Shown here: piece after piece, positions 18,615 through 26,718 of the stretch | Position numbering within the stretch: the stretch's first letter is position 1 | How the letters are laid out: every line of letters begins with the position of its first letter | Notes under the pieces: generated by a model | The model's input: only the letters and a program-made list of their open reading frames with translations | The model's database searches: none | What the model was told of the DNA's origin: nothing | NCBI RefSeq assembly: GCF_913060805.1 | Contig: NZ_CAJXTC010000013.1 | Location: 1-64,000, forward strand | Source: an uncultured Draconibacterium sp. | GTDB taxonomy: Bacteria; Bacteroidota; Bacteroidia; Bacteroidales; Prolixibacteraceae | Length of the DNA stretch: 64,000 nucleotides | Direction: 5' to 3' | Made by a program: the position numbers and the translations under genes

Positions 18615-19832
18615 TTATGCGATCATTTCTTTTATAACCGCGTTTCCAAGAGTGATCAGGTCGGCTACCGAACGTTCGGTACGATCCCCATTTGCCTTAA
18701 CAAATCCCTCTTCCCCATTGGTTTTTAAATATTGATGAGCTGCAATTACACAAGCTCCATCGTACGATACTTTTTTCAAATCATCAGGCAGAATATCTTC
18801 CCCATCAACTTTCACCTCGATTGGGAAAACTCCCGGCGTATTGTGCTCCGATCCCAATGAAATCACATATCCTTTTTTAGTAAAGTATTTGATGAACTCG
18901 CGCAATTTCTGCACTGAATTCCTCGATGGAATCAGTTCGATCATGTGCACATTCATTGCTTTCAACTGCTCGTCCATAAATTCCCAATCCTTCTCGAAAC
19001 CGGTAATCAGATTTCCTTTTCGGTCGTCGAGTAAAACAGGATAACATGGAATACCACCGGCATCCAAAATATACTCGCTTATGCGCTGTACCGGCGGGAA
19101 TGATGCAGGCGATTCAGGAACAAATGCAGAACCTCCGGCTTTTAATAATTTACCGCGAATTTCGTTTTCAATTGCAGGAATATCCTCAGGATTCGATTTT
19201 GGCTCCACATCAAAAAGTTCGGTGTAGAACATCATTTTACCCGACTTTTTCGGATAATTCTCCTCCACCAAAGTACGAATGGCTGTTGCAATATGTCTTT
19301 CGCGCACCAGTTCTTTGGCGTATTTTGCCTTTACATCTTCGTAAGTAAGACTCATATCAGGGTAGATCGATTGCAAAAGATAGTTCACCTTTTCAATCAT
19401 CTGCTTCACCTGCTTCTGGCTTTCAGCAAAAAGCTCTTTCAAAAACTGCGCGTTTTCTTCCGAAACCCGGTAAGGATAATTCAGTCCTTTACCACTGAAA
19501 TAAATACGCCCCGGATTATTCGGATCGTTGATGGTAACATTGCGGCGCTGAAGCTCCGGAATCAATCCGATAAACTCAACATTAAACAATGGAAATACGC
19601 CGTTTTTTACCGCGTAATTATAGAATTCGTTATATCCGTCGGAAACAAAAAAGTCGTTAATTCCCAACACATCAACCTCTTCGTCTTTTGCCAGATCAAA
19701 AATCTGCGCAATATTATCGAAAGAGCTGAATGAGTAGGGTGTGTGGATGTGGCCGTTTACGTGAGGAACGCTAACATCGCCTCCAATTCGCATTAATGTT
19801 TCAATATCCGGGTATTCTTTTAGAAAATTCAT
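18615..19832 (-). CDS. PHP-domain metal-dependent protein, function unknown
   Basis: Seen: 405 aa starting with a PHP motif NGHIHTPYS (H28, H30), then GINDFF (D60) and a late SLGSEHNTPG block, giving the metal ligands of the polymerase-and-histidinol-phosphatase fold. No polymerase or other domain is attached. Known: stand-alone PHP proteins hydrolyse phosphomonoesters such as histidinol phosphate, or cyclic phosphodiesters. Inference: in this operon it might dephosphorylate a sugar-phosphate intermediate, but nothing in the sequence identifies the substrate. It lies 96 bases downstream of E1. Confidence 0.7.
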   Translation of the reverse strand: MNFLKEYPDIETLMRIGGDVSVPHVNGHIHTPYSFSSFDNIAQIFDLAKDEEVDVLGINDFFVSDGYNEFYNYAVKNGVFPLFNVEFIGLIPELQRRNVTINDPNNPGRIYFSGKGLNYPYRVSEENAQFLKELFAESQKQVKQMIEKVNYLLQSIYPDMSLTYEDVKAKYAKELVRERHIATAIRTLVEENYPKKSGKMMFYTELFDVEPKSNPEDIPAIENEIRGKLLKAGGSAFVPESPASFPPVQRISEYILDAGGIPCYPVLLDDRKGNLITGFEKDWEFMDEQLKAMNVHMIELIPSRNSVQKLREFIKYFTKKGYVISLGSEHNTPGVFPIEVKVDGEDILPDDLKKVSYDGACVIAAHQYLKTNGEEGFVKANGDRTERSVADLITLGNAVIKEMIA

Positions 19833-19928
19833 ATCAGTTATTAGTTATTGGTTAAAAAGCAGGTGTGAATATAAAAAATCCTTTCCTACCAAAACTTATC
19901 CACACCATGCTTTTCAAACTAACCAAGA

Positions 19929-22397
19929 TTATATACCTAACTTATTTCTACGGATTTGCTCGGCATTTGTATAGTTGTTTTTCACAACGTGACCTTTCAG
20001 CGGAACGATCTTCTCGTGAATCGCATCCAGGTACCAATCAACCTGTGGGAAGAAATACTGTTCCAATTCGTACGCCGGAGTGATCCAGTTACGCGAACCA
20101 ACAACTACAGGAGGTGCATCCAACTCGTCGAATGCAAGCTCAGTAATATTTCTTGCCATATCATTCAGGAATGAACCGCGTGAGTTGGCATCGCCGGAAA
20201 TGATAATTCTTCCGGTCTTTTTAACCGACTCCAATACTTTTTCGTAGTTGAAAGGAACAATTGAACGGGCATCGATAACTTCTGCTTCCATTCCGTATTC
20301 TTCTTTCAGTTTATCAGCGGCTTCAAGAGCACGATACAATGTTGCACCAATGGTAAGAATTGTAATGTCTTTTCCTTCGCGTTTTACATCCGGCTCGCCA
20401 AATGGAATTTCGTAATATTCTTCCGGCACACCACCTTCGTGGAATTGCTCGCCAATGTCGTAAATACGCTGGCTTTCAAAGAAAATTACAGGATCAGTTC
20501 CCTGCAGTGCAGTGTTCATCAATCCTTTTGCATCGTATGGAGTTACCGGGAATACAACTTTCAATCCCGGAATATGTGCCACCAATGATGTCCAGTCTTG
20601 AGAGTGTTGTGCACCATATTTCGATCCAACGGAAACGCGAACTACAACCGGCATTTTAATTACGTTACCCGACATGGCCTGCCATTTAGGCATCTGGTTG
20701 AAAACCTCATCACCACAACGTCCAAGGAAATCGCAATACATGATCTCAGGAATAACGCGTCCACCACACATGGCGTAACCGATGGCTGTTCCAATGATCG
20801 ACGCCTCCGAAATTGGTGAGTTAAATAAACGGTTGTATGGCAGCGCTTCGGTCAAACCGCGGTAAACGGCAAAAGCGCCACCCCAGTCGCGGTTTTCTTC
20901 ACCGTATGCTACCAAGGTTGGATCTTTGTAAAAACGATCAACAACAGCTTCAAAAATACCGTCACGCAACTGGTATTGTTTAATTTTCGAGAATGGTTTT
21001 CCGTTGGCATCAAATGCAAAACGTTCTTTTTTAGAAAGCTGTTTCACACGTGGATTTTCTTCCATTGGGTGATTCACCTCAACTTCTCGGTCTTCCATTT
21101 TATCCAGGCTCTCGTTCGAGAACATCATGTCACCGATCAGTTCAGGATATTTTTCCATATCCATGTGAGGAGAAACTTTTTCATCGATAGCCAGTTTCAT
21201 CGCGTATTTCATCAACTCAACGATGTCGGCTTTAATATCTTCAAGCTCTGCTTCTTTTGCAACTCCGGCTCCAACCAGCTCGCTTGCATACGAAGCGATA
21301 CAATCCTGTTTTTCCCATGCTTCAACTTCCTCTTTGCTACGATACGACGAAGCATCAGAAGGCGAGTGACCACTGTAACGGTAAGTTAAAACGTCTAACA
21401 GAACCGGACCTTTTTTGTCTTTCAGCAGTTCCATTTTGCGTTTGTACGCATCGATTACAGCCAGTGGATTGTAACCGTCAACGCGCTCGGCGTGCATACT
21501 GTCGCGGTTTACACCGGCACCAATACGAGCGGCAATGTCGTAACCCATAGTTTCACCACAGGTTTGTCCACCCATTCCGTACTGGTTATTCATGATATTG
21601 AAAATGATTGGCAGACCACCTTTGTAAGCGCCTTCCCAAAGCTGCTCAAACTGGTCCATCGATGCAAAAGCCAGACCTTCCCAAACAGGACCGCAAGCCA
21701 TTGAAGCATCACCAATGTTGGCAACCACAATACCATCTTTTTTATTTACTTTTTTGAATAATGCAGCACCCACAGCGATATCGCCCGAACCACCAACAAT
21801 AGCGTTGTTCGGATATACGCCAAACGGTGTAAAGAAAGCGTGCATCGATCCACCTAAACCTTTATTGAAACCTGTTTCGCGGGCAAAAATCTCAGCCAGT
21901 GTTCCGTAAATAAGGAAACGGCGTGCCAATGATTTTACGTTGCCTTCGTGACCTTCTTTTACGATGTTCAGAATTGTACCATCAAAGAAGTTGGTCATTA
22001 CATCCATCAATTCGTCATCGCTCATTTTATGGATGGCCGACATACCTTTGGCCAAAATCTCGCCGTGAGAACGGTGCGAACCAAAAATAAAATCCTCTAC
22101 TCCCAGGTGATACGCCATACCAACTGCAGCCGATTCCTGTCCGATTGACAAGTGAGCAGGGCCAGGATGGTTGTACTCGATTCCTTCGTATTCCCCTTTG
22201 ATTTTAATGAGATTCAACATGGTTTCAAACTCACGAATCAGTGACATATCATGGAAGATATTGATGAATTCGTCATTCGAAAAGTTAGCTTTTTCCTCTT
22301 CAATACTTTTGTTGTATTGATTTACAGGTATTTCTTTGAATTGAATTGAACCCGGTTTTCTTACTTCAACCGGATCAATAAATTGCGACTTAGGCAT
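19929..22397 (-). CDS. Fused alpha/beta 2-oxoacid dehydrogenase E1 component (thiamine diphosphate-dependent)
   Basis: Seen: 822 aa. The alpha half (about 40-450) contains HRSHGEILAKG and GLGGSMH. Its ThDP motif has GDA at 229-231 and NNQYG at 270-274. The beta half (about 470-822) contains YGEENRDWGGAF, SPISEASIIG and VVGSRNW. Two stretches are longer than in ordinary acetoin/pyruvate E1: about 40 residues at 127-165 and about 12 residues inside the ThDP motif. Known: E1 decarboxylates a 2-oxoacid and passes the acyl group to lipoyl-E2. The substrate may be pyruvate, acetoin or a hydroxylated oxoacid. It lies 149 bases downstream of lpd, with E2 and the PHP gene in the same direction. Confidence 0.88.
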   Translation of the reverse strand: MPKSQFIDPVEVRKPGSIQFKEIPVNQYNKSIEEEKANFSNDEFINIFHDMSLIREFETMLNLIKIKGEYEGIEYNHPGPAHLSIGQESAAVGMAYHLGVEDFIFGSHRSHGEILAKGMSAIHKMSDDELMDVMTNFFDGTILNIVKEGHEGNVKSLARRFLIYGTLAEIFARETGFNKGLGGSMHAFFTPFGVYPNNAIVGGSGDIAVGAALFKKVNKKDGIVVANIGDASMACGPVWEGLAFASMDQFEQLWEGAYKGGLPIIFNIMNNQYGMGGQTCGETMGYDIAARIGAGVNRDSMHAERVDGYNPLAVIDAYKRKMELLKDKKGPVLLDVLTYRYSGHSPSDASSYRSKEEVEAWEKQDCIASYASELVGAGVAKEAELEDIKADIVELMKYAMKLAIDEKVSPHMDMEKYPELIGDMMFSNESLDKMEDREVEVNHPMEENPRVKQLSKKERFAFDANGKPFSKIKQYQLRDGIFEAVVDRFYKDPTLVAYGEENRDWGGAFAVYRGLTEALPYNRLFNSPISEASIIGTAIGYAMCGGRVIPEIMYCDFLGRCGDEVFNQMPKWQAMSGNVIKMPVVVRVSVGSKYGAQHSQDWTSLVAHIPGLKVVFPVTPYDAKGLMNTALQGTDPVIFFESQRIYDIGEQFHEGGVPEEYYEIPFGEPDVKREGKDITILTIGATLYRALEAADKLKEEYGMEAEVIDARSIVPFNYEKVLESVKKTGRIIISGDANSRGSFLNDMARNITELAFDELDAPPVVVGSRNWITPAYELEQYFFPQVDWYLDAIHEKIVPLKGHVVKNNYTNAEQIRRNKLGI

Positions 22398-22440
22398 AAT
22401 ATTTTGTTTTATTAATTTTTACTTGTTTTTCTTTTATTCA

Positions 22441-22545
22441 GACCTGGATCCGTCAGCTGACGGACAGGGTGACGTTCAGAACATGATTACAAGGACAATA
22501 CCAAGTACGTCATGCTGAACTCGTTTCAGCATCTCTGCTTTTACG
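22441..22545. repeat. REP-like hairpin cluster between lpd and E1
   Basis: A perfect 14-bp palindrome CCGTCAGCTGACGG lies at 22450-22463. A hairpin ATGCTGAA/TTCAGCAT with a 5-nt loop lies at 22512-22532. These words recur as intergenic elements in many Bacteroidota genomes (known from general experience). They would fold in the cassette mRNA and may tune E1 relative to E2-E3. Confidence 0.65.
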
Positions 22546-22546
22546 A

Positions 22547-23908
22547 TCAGTGACCGAAACTAAAAACGGTTTCTTTAAATATCTCAGAAACGGTTGGATG
22601 TGGGAACACCACTTCTTCCATTTCTTTCAGTGTCATTTCGGCTTCAATGGCCATGCAGGCGCCGTAGATCATTTCACTCGATGGATTTCCGATCATGTGA
22701 ACTCCCAGTACTTCGCCATATTTTGCTCCTACCAACACTTTGCACGATCCGCTGCCGCCTTCGTTCTCGGCGACAAACCTTCCGGCATAAGCCATTGGCA
22801 GTTCGGCAATTTTATAATCGATTCCTTTTGCTTTTGCTGTTTCTTCGGTCAATCCAACACCCGAAATTTCAGGATTGGTGTAAACCACTCCCGGAATGGC
22901 ATTGTAGCGCATTTTATCCGGGCGACCTGACAGGTTGTTTACCACTACTTCACCTTCGCGACTGGCAGTGTGTGCCAACAATGAGAAACCTGTTACATCG
23001 CCGGCTGCATAAACATTAGGAATGTTTGTGCGCATTTTTTCATCGACTTTGATTCCGCCTTTGAATAATTCAACGCCCAAATTCTCCAGACCAAAACCAG
23101 TAGTTACCGGCTTGCGGCCAACGCTCATTAATATCTTATCACCTTCGATCTCTGTTGTTTTACCATCTTTTTCGAAGCTTACTTTTGTCCCGTCAACTTT
23201 GGTAACTTTTGACGACAAATTGAACTCGATGCCTTTTTTAGCGTACATCTGACGCAACATAGCACTCTGTCCTTTGTCCATTCCGGTCAGTATCTCATCC
23301 AGCATTTCAATAATGGTAACTTTCGTTCCAAGGCTGTTAAAAATACTGGCGAACTCCATACCGATAACACCTCCACCAATGATCACCAGTGATTTTGGCT
23401 GCTCTTTCAGCTGCAAGATCTCACGATTAGTCAGTACCTCTTCATTACCCTGAACTCCGGGAATTGGGGGCACAAAAGCTTCCGATCCGGTACAGATCAT
23501 AAGGTTGGCAGCACTATAAGTTTTACTACCTGCTTCGATCTCAATACCTTCGGCACTTCTCTTTTGTATCATTGCTGCATCGTTGACTACCTCCACGTTA
23601 AACTGCTTCATTTTCATGCCAACGCCACCAACCAGTTTCTTCACCACTTTATTCTTACGGGCCATCATTTTATCGAAGCTAAACGACAGATCGTTCGCTT
23701 CCACACCGTATTTACTTCCGCTTTTTGCGCTATCGTAAATTTTGGCTCCATAAAGCAATGTTTTTGTAGGAATACAACCTTCGTTCAAACAAACACCGCC
23801 CAGTTCTTTCTTCTCGAAAAGAACCACTTTCAGTCCCTTTGCTCCGGCTCTTTCAGCGGCAACATATCCGCCCGGTCCGGCACCTATTATTGCTAAATCG
23901 TACTTCAT
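22547..23908 (-). CDS. lpdA: Dihydrolipoyl dehydrogenase (E3)
   Basis: Seen: 453 aa from the ATG at 23908; a TTG six codons upstream would overlap E2 and is less likely. The FAD motif is GAGPGGYVAA (9-18), the redox-active disulfide is GGVCLNEGCIPTK (C40, C45), and an NAD-binding GGGVIGMEFAS follows. The C-terminal dimerisation domain carries the active-site HPTVSE block. Known: it reoxidises dihydrolipoamide on E2 and produces NADH. It starts 7 bases after the E2 stop codon, so the two are translationally linked. Its presence here gives the complex a dedicated E3. Confidence 0.95.
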   Translation of the reverse strand: MKYDLAIIGAGPGGYVAAERAGAKGLKVVLFEKKELGGVCLNEGCIPTKTLLYGAKIYDSAKSGSKYGVEANDLSFSFDKMMARKNKVVKKLVGGVGMKMKQFNVEVVNDAAMIQKRSAEGIEIEAGSKTYSAANLMICTGSEAFVPPIPGVQGNEEVLTNREILQLKEQPKSLVIIGGGVIGMEFASIFNSLGTKVTIIEMLDEILTGMDKGQSAMLRQMYAKKGIEFNLSSKVTKVDGTKVSFEKDGKTTEIEGDKILMSVGRKPVTTGFGLENLGVELFKGGIKVDEKMRTNIPNVYAAGDVTGFSLLAHTASREGEVVVNNLSGRPDKMRYNAIPGVVYTNPEISGVGLTEETAKAKGIDYKIAELPMAYAGRFVAENEGGSGSCKVLVGAKYGEVLGVHMIGNPSSEMIYGACMAIEAEMTLKEMEEVVFPHPTVSEIFKETVFSFGH

Positions 23909-23915
23909 TTCGGTA

Positions 23916-25229
23916 TTAATAGTCAAAGGTTAAGTTTTCAATTTCAATAGCTACCTGCTTCACAAAACGTGTTGCCATTCCGCCATCCAGTGCCTGATGA
24001 TCGTAAGTCAAACTCAAGCCCATGTAAGGCACAAATCCGTAAACTCCGTCGCCCATATCTTTTGGTCGTGGAACGATTGTATTTACTCCCAGAATAGCTA
24101 CCTGTGGAAGGTTAATAACTGGTGTAAACATCTCAACACCGTAGTTTCCAAGGTTCGATACTGTGAATGATGCAGCCTCAGAAGAAAGCAATTCAGGATC
24201 GATACTTCCGGTACGGCAAGCGTCGGCAACTTCTTTAAACTGATTGCACAAACCGGTAATAGAAAGGTCGTCTGCATTTTTAATTACAGGAACCATCAAA
24301 CCGCGGTCGGTATCAACGGCCAGTCCAAGATGTACTTTATTAAAATATTTTACACTGTCGCCAAGGAAATGTGCATTTACATCAGGGAATTGTTTCAGCG
24401 CTTTGATAACGGCAAAACAAACCATATCGTTCAATGTAATATTCGGAGCACCTTCTTTGGCTTTAATTTCTTTACGCAGGGCCAATAATCTTCTGGCATC
24501 GGCACCTAAATGGTGTGTTAACTGCGCCGAATTCTGCAACGACTGGTGCATTGCTTTGGCGATCAGCTTGCGGATATGAGGCATTTTCTTGATCTCGAAA
24601 TCATCGGCATAAACCGGATTCGTTCCAAGATCGGATGCTTTGACAGTTCCTGCCAATCCACTGCCTTCTCCTGCTGCTTCAAGACCTTCAGCTTTGGCAA
24701 CCTCTTTAGCAAGTGGCGACATTTTTGGCTGCGATGATTCATAAGCTTTAACATCACGTTCGATTACGCGTCCACCAGGACCCGAACCTTCAATCGATTC
24801 ATAAGGAACCGCGTCTTTTTCAGCAAGATTTTTGGCGCGTGGAGAAATTTTCACTTTTTCGCCTTCAGCTTTTTCTTTCAGAACAACCTTAAGCTCTTCT
24901 TTTTCCTCGGCAGGTTTTTCTTCAACTTCTTCTTTTACTTCAGCCGCTGCGGCAGGTGCGGTTCCGGCAGAAAATTCATCGATGTTCTCGCCCGGTTGGC
25001 CAATTACGCCAATAGTTTGCAAAACAGGAACCTCATCTCCTTCTTCGCAAAAAACAGCCAATAAAACACCATCTTCCTCAGCTTCCTGCTCAAATGATGC
25101 TTTATCAGTTTCATAAGCAAAGAGCGCTTCGCCCTTTTTCACTTCCTCTCCTACTTCTTTCGTCCATTCGGTAAAGATGCAGGATTCAACAGACTGCCCC
25201 TGTCGAGGCATTATTATCGGTGTAGCCAT
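23916..25229 (-). CDS. Dihydrolipoamide acyltransferase (E2) with two peripheral-subunit-binding domains
   Basis: Seen: 437 aa from the ATG at 25229; the 33 upstream in-frame residues cover the promoter and operator and are not coding. The lipoyl domain (1-80) has ETDKA (K43). After an Ala/Glu-rich linker come two similar E1/E3-binding segments (about 128-163 and 169-202), then a catalytic domain (210-437) with DHQALDG (H411, D415). Known: E2 transfers the acyl group to CoA and forms the complex core. It is the first gene of the cassette and directly controlled by the upstream operator. The lone-lipoyl, double-PSBD layout is somewhat unusual. Confidence 0.93.
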   Translation of the reverse strand: MATPIIMPRQGQSVESCIFTEWTKEVGEEVKKGEALFAYETDKASFEQEAEEDGVLLAVFCEEGDEVPVLQTIGVIGQPGENIDEFSAGTAPAAAAEVKEEVEEKPAEEKEELKVVLKEKAEGEKVKISPRAKNLAEKDAVPYESIEGSGPGGRVIERDVKAYESSQPKMSPLAKEVAKAEGLEAAGEGSGLAGTVKASDLGTNPVYADDFEIKKMPHIRKLIAKAMHQSLQNSAQLTHHLGADARRLLALRKEIKAKEGAPNITLNDMVCFAVIKALKQFPDVNAHFLGDSVKYFNKVHLGLAVDTDRGLMVPVIKNADDLSITGLCNQFKEVADACRTGSIDPELLSSEAASFTVSNLGNYGVEMFTPVINLPQVAILGVNTIVPRPKDMGDGVYGFVPYMGLSLTYDHQALDGGMATRFVKQVAIEIENLTFDY

Positions 25230-25247
25230 AATTTTATTAATTTTCGA

Positions 25248-25278
25248 CAAACTTATATGACACAACTTGTATTTACAA
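25248..25278 (-). promoter_or_regulatory. Promoter of the E2-lpd-E1 cassette
   Basis: On the minus strand TTG (25276-25278) is followed by 20 bases and then TAAGTTTG (25248-25255), an excellent fit to the Bacteroidota sigma consensus. The predicted start lies a short distance before the E2 ATG at 25229. The -33 TTG is inside the palindrome at 25264-25281. Confidence 0.75.
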
Positions 25279-25281
25279 GTT
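25264..25281. promoter_or_regulatory. GntR-type operator 1 (overlaps the cassette promoter)
   Basis: Inverted repeat AACTTGTA-TT-TACAAGTT. Its 16-bp core ACTTGTATTTACAAGT has the ACTnGTnTnnACnAGT form known for DasR/HutC-family operators. It covers the -33 element and part of the spacer of the E2 promoter, so a bound repressor would block the cassette. Confidence 0.75.
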
Positions 25282-25329
25282 AATTCTTTGTTTTTATTTA
25301 AACTCCTAATATACAACCTTTTCAACACA

Positions 25330-25355
25330 TTTACAAGTAACTTGTAAATACATTT
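25330..25355. promoter_or_regulatory. GntR-type operator 2
   Basis: Inverted repeat TTTACAAGT-A-ACTTGTAAA (25330-25348) runs into ACTTGTAAATACATTT (25340-25355). That 16-mer matches the complement of operator 1 at 14 of 16 positions. A weaker third copy (11 of 16) is TTTTGTGTTTACATCT at 25362-25377. Together they span the divergent region and would allow looping or cooperative repression of both promoters. Confidence 0.7.
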
Positions 25356-25392
25356 TTTTAATTTTGTGTTTACATCTAAGGAGAAAATCGCT

Positions 25393-25400
25393 TATATTTG
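25393..25400 (+). promoter_or_regulatory. -7 element of the gntR-family gene
   Basis: TATATTTG matches TAnnTTTG and lies 24 bases before the GntR start codon at 25424. The -33 side is taken up by the weak third operator (25362-25377), which suggests autoregulation. Confidence 0.55.
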
Positions 25401-25423
25401 TCACTCGAGAAAAAAGAATCATT

Positions 25424-26143
25424 ATGCGTCTGAGCAAAAATCTACCACAATACAAAGTTGTTTACGAAATTATTCGCAAACACATATCAGATGGAGTTTA
25501 CTTAAAAGGAGACATTCTCCCATCGGAAAACGAACTTTGTGCGGTACATCAGACGACACGCCCAACGATACGAAAGGCACTCGACCGCCTGGTTCACGAA
25601 GGTTACATTAAAAAGAAACAGGGAAAAGGAAGTATTGTAATGGGCGTTCCGCAGGGTGTCGGAATTTTGTCTCTCTCAGGAACTACGAGTGCAGTGGGAC
25701 AGGAAAACCTAATCACGGAGATCATTGTAAAACCGGAGATCAGGCAGTGGGACACTACAAACCTGGCATATCCGCTGCTGAATGATGAGGAAGAGTTTGG
25801 CTGTATTTATTTCGAGCGACTGCGTATTATGAACAAGCAGCCTGTTTTTTACGATATTACTATGATGCCCAACATCAATCTACGTCGGTTTATCAGCCGG
25901 AACCTGGAGAACAAATCCTTGTTCAACATTTTACGCACCATGTACGACATAGAAGTTACCGGTGGCGAGCAGCGCTTGATGGCTATTCTTGCCGATAAAA
26001 ATATTCAGGAATACCTGAATGTAAAAGAAGGACATCCGATCCTTCACCTCAACCGTAAACTGGAAACCAGTCGCGAAGGCTTTTTTATCTATAGCCAGGT
26101 GTACTGCAACAGCGAGAAGTACGCTATTTTCGGTACTTTCTAA
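25424..26143 (+). CDS. GntR/HutC-family transcriptional regulator with UTRA domain
   Basis: Seen: 239 aa from the ATG at 25424; an in-frame ATG at 25364 would place 20 odd residues over the promoter. The winged helix-turn-helix (about 8-72) contains LPSENEL and TRPTIRKAL. A UTRA ligand domain (about 95-235) includes FERLRIMNKQPVFYD. Known: UTRA regulators bind small metabolites, often sugar phosphates, and release palindromic operators. Position and operator fit make it the repressor of the divergent E2-to-SorE cassette and of itself. The effector is unknown and would point to the pathway substrate. Confidence 0.92.
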   Translation: MRLSKNLPQYKVVYEIIRKHISDGVYLKGDILPSENELCAVHQTTRPTIRKALDRLVHEGYIKKKQGKGSIVMGVPQGVGILSLSGTTSAVGQENLITEIIVKPEIRQWDTTNLAYPLLNDEEEFGCIYFERLRIMNKQPVFYDITMMPNINLRRFISRNLENKSLFNILRTMYDIEVTGGEQRLMAILADKNIQEYLNVKEGHPILHLNRKLETSREGFFIYSQVYCNSEKYAIFGTF

Positions 26144-26680
26144 GTAGGATAAAAAAAAATAAAATTCCCTCTTGTCTTTCCAGACAGGAAATACTTTTTC
26201 CATTAGCTGAAAAAGTATTCAAAAAAGCCACCGCTGACGATAAAAAGCTAAAAATAAATTCCTTTCACAAAAATCAAGAAACTCCTCCTTTTAGCCCTTC
26301 ATTCTTCAGGGCTAACGAGCGTCGAACAGACTTGATTTTTTTATGCTCTCTCCATTTATTTTCTTAACGCTTTTTCTCGAAGGCGGACTTGAGGGCAAAT
26401 TCTGTGCGGGCTCGTCAAAAATCCGTCAGTCGGGCTAATTGGCTACATTGAAAAAACGCAAAGGTTATTTTTTGACAAGATTTTTGCTTTCTTTTCATCG
26501 ACTGGAAAAGAAAGAGCCTGTCTGGCTTGAAGACAAAAGTCACAACAAGAAATTTAAATTTCCAGGTTTCTTACGCAATTTGAAACATCCGTCTTCATTA
26601 AAGCTTTTCTCTTATCAGAATGCGTAATTAACTATTCCATCTTGGTAAAAAAAAGTTACTCGATTCTCTTTTGGCCCAAA
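26144..26680. repeat. Hairpin-rich non-coding region
   Basis: There is no convincing gene in this stretch. Three inverted repeats are visible: AATACTTTTTC/GAAAAAGTATT at 26190-26219 (11-bp arms, 8-nt loop, probably ending the gntR transcript); AAAAATCAAG/CTTGATTTTT at 26270-26279 and 26331-26340; and CTTTCTTTTC/GAAAAGAAAG at 26487-26514. A 62-codon reading frame at 26439-26627 looks spurious. The stretch resembles dispersed Bacteroidota intergenic repeats. Confidence 0.6.
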
Positions 26681-26704
26681 AAAAGGGCTGCGATTGCAGC
26701 CCTT
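26681..26704. terminator. Bidirectional intrinsic terminator after the rhamnose operon
   Basis: GGGCTGC and GCAGCCC (26685-26691, 26696-26702) form a stem with a GATT loop, with A-run and T-run on either side. It lies 15 bases past the class II aldolase stop codon, so it ends the minus-strand rha operon and also insulates the plus strand. Confidence 0.8.
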
Positions 26705-26718
26705 TTCATTTTATATCG

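Noticed and set aside
25230-25328. N-terminal extension of E2 of 33 codons
   Set aside because: It overlaps the promoter and operator, and the lipoyl domain begins right after the ATG at 25229.
26439-26627. Basic 62-codon reading frame in the hairpin-rich gap
   Set aside because: It spans an inverted repeat, has skewed Lys/Phe composition and no recognisable motif; most likely chance.
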